Source: Robiginitomaculum sp. (GTDB lineage: Bacteria; Pseudomonadota; Alphaproteobacteria; Caulobacterales; Maricaulaceae). From it: 10,882 bases of DNA. The stretch is taken from assembly GCA_002733385.1 (NCBI GenBank), contig NVVO01000019.1, positions 32,736 through 43,617 of the forward strand, given 5' to 3'. Of the stretch, positions 7,467 through 10,882 are shown piece by piece; the stretch's first letter is position 1; the number at the start of each line of letters is the position of its first letter. The notes below the pieces were generated by a model that had not been told where the DNA came from, made no database searches, and saw nothing but the letters and a program-made list of their open reading frames with translations. The position numbers were made by a program, and so were the translations under genes.

Positions 7467-7507
7467 TGACTACGTTTGTAATCTTAAATATGACTACGTT
7501 TGTAATC
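7467..7507 (+). promoter_or_regulatory. Two BlaI-type operator copies (17-bp direct repeat) before blaI
   Basis: The 17-mer TGACTACGTTTGTAATC occurs twice without mismatch, at 7467-7483 and 7491-7507, with a 24-bp period. Each copy contains a near-perfect dyad, GACTAC-GTTT-GTAATC (one arm mismatch), resembling the TAC-N4-GTA core of BlaI/MecI/CopY operators. A possible promoter overlaps them: TTGACT (7466-7471), a 17-base spacer, then TATGAC (7489-7494). Repressor bound here would then block RNA polymerase. The second copy ends 15 bases before the blaI start codon, pointing to autoregulation of the blaI-M56 operon. Confidence 0.75.
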
Positions 7508-7522
7508 AATTGGCGATATAGT

Positions 7523-7912
7523 ATGAACAAGAAAAATACTTCAATAAAAGTTTCACAAGCGGAACTCAGCGTTATGGAAGTGTTGTGGCACTTGAGCCCG
7601 CAACCAGCTAGTGATATCGCCGAAGCTTTGGCGGAAGCCAAGCAGTGGAATATTAAAACCATCAAGACATTGTTATCGCGATTGGTTGATAAACAGGCCT
7701 TGGCAACAACCCGGGACGGGCGGCGTTTTTTGTACGCGCCCCTGATCAGCCGTGAAGCCTATTCCAGAACCGCAGCTCGGACATTGTCTGACAGGTTGTT
7801 CGGTGGCCGCGCTACACCCCTTGTGGCGCATCTGGCCGAAGGGCGCGGGCTAAGCGACGAAGATATAGCTGATTTGGAAAACTTATTGGCGGAGCTTAAA
7901 AATGAGCGTTGA
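7523..7912 (+). CDS. blaI: BlaI/MecI-family winged-helix repressor
   Basis: Encodes 129 residues. BlaI-family proteins are dimeric repressors released from DNA when a partner M56 membrane protease is activated. The N-terminal winged helix matches well: SQAELSVMEVLWHLSPQPAS (11-30), WNIKTIKTLLSRLVDKQAL (42-60), DGRRFLYAPLISREAY (65-80). A helical dimerisation tail follows. The region aligning with the staphylococcal BlaI cleavage site (Asn-Phe) reads A-H-L (102-104), so proteolysis, if it occurs, uses a different scissile bond. ATG 7523 is chosen because the family fold begins there; an in-frame extension to 7409 would run through the operators. No ribosome-binding site is evident upstream. 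The gene overlaps the M56 gene by 11 bases. Name by family; there is no evidence of a link to beta-lactams. Confidence 0.92.
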   Translation: MNKKNTSIKVSQAELSVMEVLWHLSPQPASDIAEALAEAKQWNIKTIKTLLSRLVDKQALATTRDGRRFLYAPLISREAYSRTAARTLSDRLFGGRATPLVAHLAEGRGLSDEDIADLENLLAELKNER

Positions 7913-9542
7913 TAGTTTCATAACATGGGCCTGGCAGACCGGGCTGGCCGTGAGCTTGCTGATCGTGCTGGTGTTGGTTTGTCGACGCGCTGTGGCCAAG
8001 AAATTTGGTGCACGGGCGGCCTACGCCTTGTGGGCATTGCCGGTGGTCAGGTTTGTGTTGCCCGAAATTCCAGTGACGATAAATCTACCGGCCTGGCTAA
8101 CGTCACCATCAGAACCCGTGTCCGCAATCCCAATCCCAACACCAACTCAACTGGAACTTTTTGAAGCCGTGATGTTCAGCCCGGTAGCACCACCCGTAAA
8201 TTGGCAAATACCGTTGCTCATTGTGTGGTTATCCGTGGCCATTATATATTTTATCGGCCAGATAAGACGACAATATTTGTTTATGAAGTCTGTGCGCTTA
8301 AATAGCGTTCTTGCGGCCAAACCAATTCAGGCAAAGGCCGCGCAAGCCTGTAAGGTGCTTGCAATAAAAACCATGCCGGAGCTTAGAATAGCCGCAAACA
8401 ATATAGGGCCGCTGGTTGCAGGTATCTTTAGGCCTGTTGTGATATTGCCGCACAATTTTGAAACGAAATTCAATGCCCCCCAGCAGATTTTCGCTCTGAC
8501 CCATGAACTGGCCCATATCAGGCGCGGTGATCTCTGGGCGGCGTTCGGGGCACTGTTATTTTGTGCTCTTAACTGGCCCAACCCGTTGGTACATCTCGCA
8601 GTCGCCAAATTCCGCATTGACCAGGAAGCCGCCTGCGACGCCACTGTGCTAAAAATCATGGGCGGCGGTGCGCAAACCAAACAACATTATGCGGCCACCT
8701 TGGTCCATTCCGCCAAACTAACCAAAACCCCTAACCCAAACCAAAGCCCAAATGCTCAAATATTGCAAACAAGCCCGCTCTGTTTGACCATTTACCATCC
8801 CTTGAAGGAGAGACTAATGACTTTAAAAACATCAAAAACCAATTCGACCATCCTGTCGCGCATCGGCGCAGGCGCATTGCTTGTCACGGCGCTAACCCTA
8901 ACCGCTCCGGTGACATTTGCAGGTGACCCGAACCCTCCGGAGACGGCCACCGTCAAGGTCAAAACCAAGAAGGTGATGAAATTTGTCGACAACACTAACG
9001 GTATCGAGACCACAAAACATATTGAAATTACCACAGAGGATGGTGTCACCACCGCCTACAGCATTGATGAACATGGCAATAGAACCGTGATTGGCGCATC
9101 TGAAATCCACATGATAGAGGGCATGGAAGGTCTTTCCGGGCTCGAAGGCCTTGCGGGTATGCGTATATTGACCATGGACACCATAGGCGGTCACGATAGC
9201 GGCGAAAAGCGCCTTAAAATAATCATGGGCGGTGATATGGACAGCATGCAAACCGGCCAGAGATTTCTCATGAAAGATGGCGCCCACTCAAAAATTATCG
9301 TTAGGCGTCTGGCAAAAGATGCGGACGGCAATGTAATCGATATGGACAATGAAATTATGATTATGGGCCAAGGGGGCGACGTCCCGCAAGCCTCCATGAT
9401 GGTCGGCGCTGCACAACGTCTGCTAGAGCGGGCAGAGAGCATGAACGATGACAAAGAACTAAGCGCAAAAACCCGCCGCAAGCTGGAGAAAGCCCGCAAG
9501 GCGTTGAAAGAAGCGCAAGAGGCTTTGGAAGCTGAAGAGTAA
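7902..9542 (+). CDS. M56 (BlaR1/MecR1-type) membrane metallopeptidase with an unrecognised exported C-terminal region
   Basis: Encodes 546 residues. GGAG (7891-7894) lies seven bases before ATG 7902. M56 proteins are multi-pass membrane zinc proteases that sense an extracellular signal and inactivate a BlaI-type repressor. Hydrophobic segments lie at about 8-27, 38-54, 100-120, 209-225 and 321-338. The zinc site is intact: HELAH at 201-205 and the third ligand region EAACD (E242). The family's KERLM junction is at about 302-306. The C-terminal region from about 341 is not a penicillin-binding domain. It is hydrophilic, rich in Thr, Lys, Met and acidic residues, with an AVG-like HMIEGMEGLSGLEGLAGM stretch, DADGNVIDMDNEIMIMG, and a charged coiled coil at about 515-546 ending in EAQEALEAEE. 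What it senses is unknown. A strong internal ribosome-binding site precedes M306, so a separate C-terminal product is possible. Confidence 0.88.
   Translation: MSVDSFITWAWQTGLAVSLLIVLVLVCRRAVAKKFGARAAYALWALPVVRFVLPEIPVTINLPAWLTSPSEPVSAIPIPTPTQLELFEAVMFSPVAPPVNWQIPLLIVWLSVAIIYFIGQIRRQYLFMKSVRLNSVLAAKPIQAKAAQACKVLAIKTMPELRIAANNIGPLVAGIFRPVVILPHNFETKFNAPQQIFALTHELAHIRRGDLWAAFGALLFCALNWPNPLVHLAVAKFRIDQEAACDATVLKIMGGGAQTKQHYAATLVHSAKLTKTPNPNQSPNAQILQTSPLCLTIYHPLKERLMTLKTSKTNSTILSRIGAGALLVTALTLTAPVTFAGDPNPPETATVKVKTKKVMKFVDNTNGIETTKHIEITTEDGVTTAYSIDEHGNRTVIGASEIHMIEGMEGLSGLEGLAGMRILTMDTIGGHDSGEKRLKIIMGGDMDSMQTGQRFLMKDGAHSKIIVRRLAKDADGNVIDMDNEIMIMGQGGDVPQASMMVGAAQRLLERAESMNDDKELSAKTRRKLEKARKALKEAQEALEAEE
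8805..8819 (+). promoter_or_regulatory. Internal ribosome-binding site and in-frame ATG inside the M56 gene
   Basis: AAGGAG (8805-8810) is followed after six bases by ATG 8817, in frame with the M56 gene (codon 306). This is stronger than the site of the full-length gene. Translation from it would give 241 residues beginning with a basic stretch, a hydrophobic core (321-337) and a TFA-G junction (338-341) resembling a signal peptide, followed by the hydrophilic C-terminal region. The bases also encode the conserved KERLM of M56 proteins, so the match may be accidental. Confidence 0.4.
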
Positions 9543-9761
9543 CCACAAACAAATAGCGCTAGGCATTACTGACCCAATGCCAAAATTGACGGGCGTTTAC
9601 AGAGATGTGGGTGCCTGTTTTTGTTTGAACAGGACTGCGCCGGGGTGAGCGAAAATTTGGGATGTGTGGGTTGTGGCGATAATTTTAAGCTTGGCGCAAG
9701 CCCTCCAAGAATATAAGGTCTAATTTACAGGTTAAGAGCAAAGACTATTATATGACTTAAC
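9543..9761. other. Intergenic spacer between convergent M56 and DUF7832-like genes
   Basis: No coding frame with gene-like features was found. Two 6-bp stem hairpins with 8-base loops are present (9562-9581 and 9614-9633), but neither is followed by a T-run on either strand, so they are not convincing intrinsic terminators. They could still mark transcript ends of the two convergent genes. Confidence 0.35.
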
Positions 9762-10205
9762 TCAACGCAGCCAAAATTTCCACCAAACAGTCTCTTCAAA
9801 TTTATTGCTTTGGTATCGTTTGGTGAGCACTGTGGAGAATTTTGAGAAGTCATGCTCACTTTCTGATGCTTTATATACCTTCTCGTAAAAATGATCGGCA
9901 TAGTCATTGAAAAACAAACCATTACCACCATAATACTTCTCCGCAAACGCGTTTCCGGTAGCATTGAAATCTTCTTTTGTTAGTTTTCCATCGCAATATT
10001 TATAAAAAAAGTCGGAGGCTAGAAGTTCACCAGAAATGACACTTTGCACATCTTCTGGTTCTTCAAGAAGGTGAAAGTCACTCGCCCAGCCTTGAATAAA
10101 ACACCATTTTAGAAAGAGGGCAATATGAGTTCCGCCAAACTCATCTGGCGACGTGTCGGGAAAACCCTCACCACCGCTGTGCCAATTTGCATCGTCATAT
10201 TTCAT
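9762..10205 (-). CDS. DUF7832-like protein of unknown function
   Basis: Encodes 147 residues, soluble, with no signal peptide or membrane segment. The N-terminus MKYDDANWHSGGEGFPDTSP, then GGTHIALFLKWCFIQGWAS, and the later CDGKLTKEDFNATGNAFAEKYY (71-92) plus FFNDYADHF fit a widespread small-protein family that I recall as DUF7832; the name is from memory. Function is unknown. The C-terminus is aromatic and basic (WWKFWLR). The gene starts 7 bases after the stop of the adenosyltransferase gene but lacks a well-placed ribosome-binding site. Its DNA is much more AT-rich than its neighbour: 24 of 60 bases are G/C at 9781-9840, against 41 of 60 at 10381-10440 inside the adenosyltransferase gene. 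This suggests a separate, possibly recent, acquisition. Confidence 0.7.
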   Translation of the reverse strand: MKYDDANWHSGGEGFPDTSPDEFGGTHIALFLKWCFIQGWASDFHLLEEPEDVQSVISGELLASDFFYKYCDGKLTKEDFNATGNAFAEKYYGGNGLFFNDYADHFYEKVYKASESEHDFSKFSTVLTKRYQSNKFEETVWWKFWLR

Positions 10206-10212
10206 GAACCTA

Positions 10213-10788
10213 TTAACGCTCCCCGCCCGGCACCCATTTTACATCCGTCTCGCCTTGGCTGTTGCACCACCTTGCGGCAACGAATAAATAATCTGACAGA
10301 CGGTTGGCGTATTTTAGGGCCAACGGGTTTGTGCCCTCCTCTCTCATCATGCTGACAATTTCGCGTTCGGCGCGGCGGGTGATGGCGCGGGCTAGATGCA
10401 GGTAGGCGGCGGGTTCGCACCCGCCGGGTAGGACGAATGTTTTTAGAGGTGCGATGTCGGCGTTGAGTGTATCCAGCTCGCCCTCAAGCCGGTCAATTTG
10501 ACTTTGCACGACGCGCAAGGCCTTGCCTTCTTGTTCTTTGCCATCCTCCTGTATCGGCGTGGATAAATCCGCGCCCAGATCAAATAAATCATTTTGAATA
10601 CGGGCCAGACTGCGGTCCAGTTCTATATTGTCCACATAAAGCCGCGCCACACCTATAGCCGAATTGGCCTCGTCGACCTCGCCGTAAGCCCTGACCCGAA
10701 AGCAGTCTTTGTTGGTGCGTGAGCCGTCCGCAAGCCCGGTGGTGCCGTCGTCCCCTGTACGGGTATAGATTTTGTTGAGCTTGACCAC
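10213..10788 (-). CDS. pduO: PduO-type cob(I)yrinic acid a,c-diamide / cob(I)alamin adenosyltransferase
   Basis: Encodes 191 residues. The enzyme transfers the adenosyl group of ATP to cob(I)alamin, giving coenzyme B12 for mutases such as methylmalonyl-CoA mutase. PduO-family motifs are all present: the ATP-binding start YTRTGDDGTTGLADGSRTNKD (8-28), GEVDEANSAIG (36-46), VLPGG..PAAYLHLARAITRRAER (119-142), and YANRLSDYLFVAAR (160-173). The two arginines in the RRAER helix and the NRLSD motif are the usual active-site elements. The start is GTG 10788, directly abutting the stop of the upstream small membrane protein gene (TAAGTG), implying coupled translation. In many alphaproteobacteria this gene directly precedes etfB; here about 2.9 kb of other genes intervene. 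Confidence 0.95.
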   Translation of the reverse strand: MVKLNKIYTRTGDDGTTGLADGSRTNKDCFRVRAYGEVDEANSAIGVARLYVDNIELDRSLARIQNDLFDLGADLSTPIQEDGKEQEGKALRVVQSQIDRLEGELDTLNADIAPLKTFVLPGGCEPAAYLHLARAITRRAEREIVSMMREEGTNPLALKYANRLSDYLFVAARWCNSQGETDVKWVPGGER

Positions 10789-10882
10789 TTACTCGCCGCG
10801 GGCTTTGGATTTTATATAGATCATAACAACCAACAAAATCACCGCAACAAATTGCGACGCCACTCTGATGCGCATCAATTTG
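10789..10882 (-). CDS. C-terminal end of a small membrane protein, probably twin-transmembrane/HIG1-like (partial)
   Basis: The last 30 codons of a minus-strand frame are visible, ending with TAA immediately before the adenosyltransferase GTG start. They read KLMRIRVASQFVAVILLVVM then IYIKSKARGE, that is, a KLMR-R-V-Q motif followed by one hydrophobic helix and a basic tail. This matches the second half of the small 'twin transmembrane' (HIG1-domain-like) proteins commonly encoded directly upstream of PduO-type adenosyltransferases in alphaproteobacteria. The N-terminal helix lies outside the window, so the call relies on a short segment plus context. Confidence 0.6.
   Translation of the reverse strand, partial: KLMRIRVASQFVAVILLVVMIYIKSKARGE

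Noticed and set aside
7409..7522. N-terminal extension of blaI by 38 residues
   Set aside because: The extra residues do not resemble the family and would be encoded by the operator repeats and promoter region.
7523..9542. Beta-lactam resistance regulatory cassette
   Set aside because: BlaI/M56 homology alone does not imply this. The penicillin-binding sensor domain is missing and no beta-lactamase or PBP gene is adjacent.
9562..9633. Two hairpins (GGCATT/AATGCC and CCTGTT/AACAGG) as intrinsic terminators
   Set aside because: Stems are only 6 bp with 8-base loops, and no T-run follows on either strand.
9577..9648. 23-codon open frame in the intergenic spacer
   Set aside because: It lacks a ribosome-binding site and any recognisable feature, and its length is expected by chance.
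7318..10212. Mobile element or genomic island with defined ends
   Set aside because: No transposase, integrase, terminal repeats or tRNA target could be seen; only gene order and base composition hint at insertion.

Overview
The window looks like chromosomal DNA from a flagellated alphaproteobacterium. The indications are a flagellar cluster of the fliL/DUF6468/motE and fliF/fliH/fliN/fliP type, a CtrA-like box between the divergent flagellar operons, and an etfBA/PduO-type adenosyltransferase neighbourhood typical of Rhodobacterales, Caulobacterales and relatives. The moderate GC content would suit a marine Maricaulales/Hyphomonadaceae-like or Rhodobacterales-like bacterium, but this placement is inference; there is no rRNA or marker gene here.

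Region 1 (1-5595) holds flagellar basal-body and motor genes in two divergent operons. On the minus strand, fliF (MS ring), fliH, fliN, fliP and the first 164 codons of fliG are packed with 1-26 base overlaps or a 2-base gap. fliG comes last, after fliP, instead of next to fliF, and it lacks the EHPQ motif. On the plus strand, fliL, a DUF6468 membrane protein and a MotE-like periplasmic protein are equally tightly packed. The 126-bp divergent region between fliF and fliL carries a good sigma70-like promoter for fliF and a TTAA-N7-TTTAC CtrA-like box that could serve both operons.

Region 2 (5630-7317, minus) is etfB-etfA, encoding the two subunits of the electron transfer flavoprotein. It converges on motE with only 34 bp between them.

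Region 3 (about 7318-10205) is an accessory segment: a BlaI-type repressor, an M56 (BlaR1-type) membrane metallopeptidase on the plus strand, and a small AT-rich DUF7832-like gene on the minus strand. Two identical 17-bp repeats just upstream of blaI contain near-palindromes of the BlaI-operator kind. The M56 protein has an intact zinc site but no penicillin-binding sensor domain. In its place is an unrecognised C-terminal exported region of about 205 residues, preceded by a signal-peptide-like segment with its own strong internal ribosome-binding site. This is the least explained module in the window.

Region 4 (10213-10882, minus) is a PduO-type cob(I)alamin adenosyltransferase and the end of a small membrane protein (probably the 'twin transmembrane'/HIG1-like protein). 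In many related genomes these two genes lie directly upstream of etfBA, so Region 3 probably interrupts an ancestral gene string. No RNA genes, CRISPR arrays, insertion sequences or convincing intrinsic terminators were seen.
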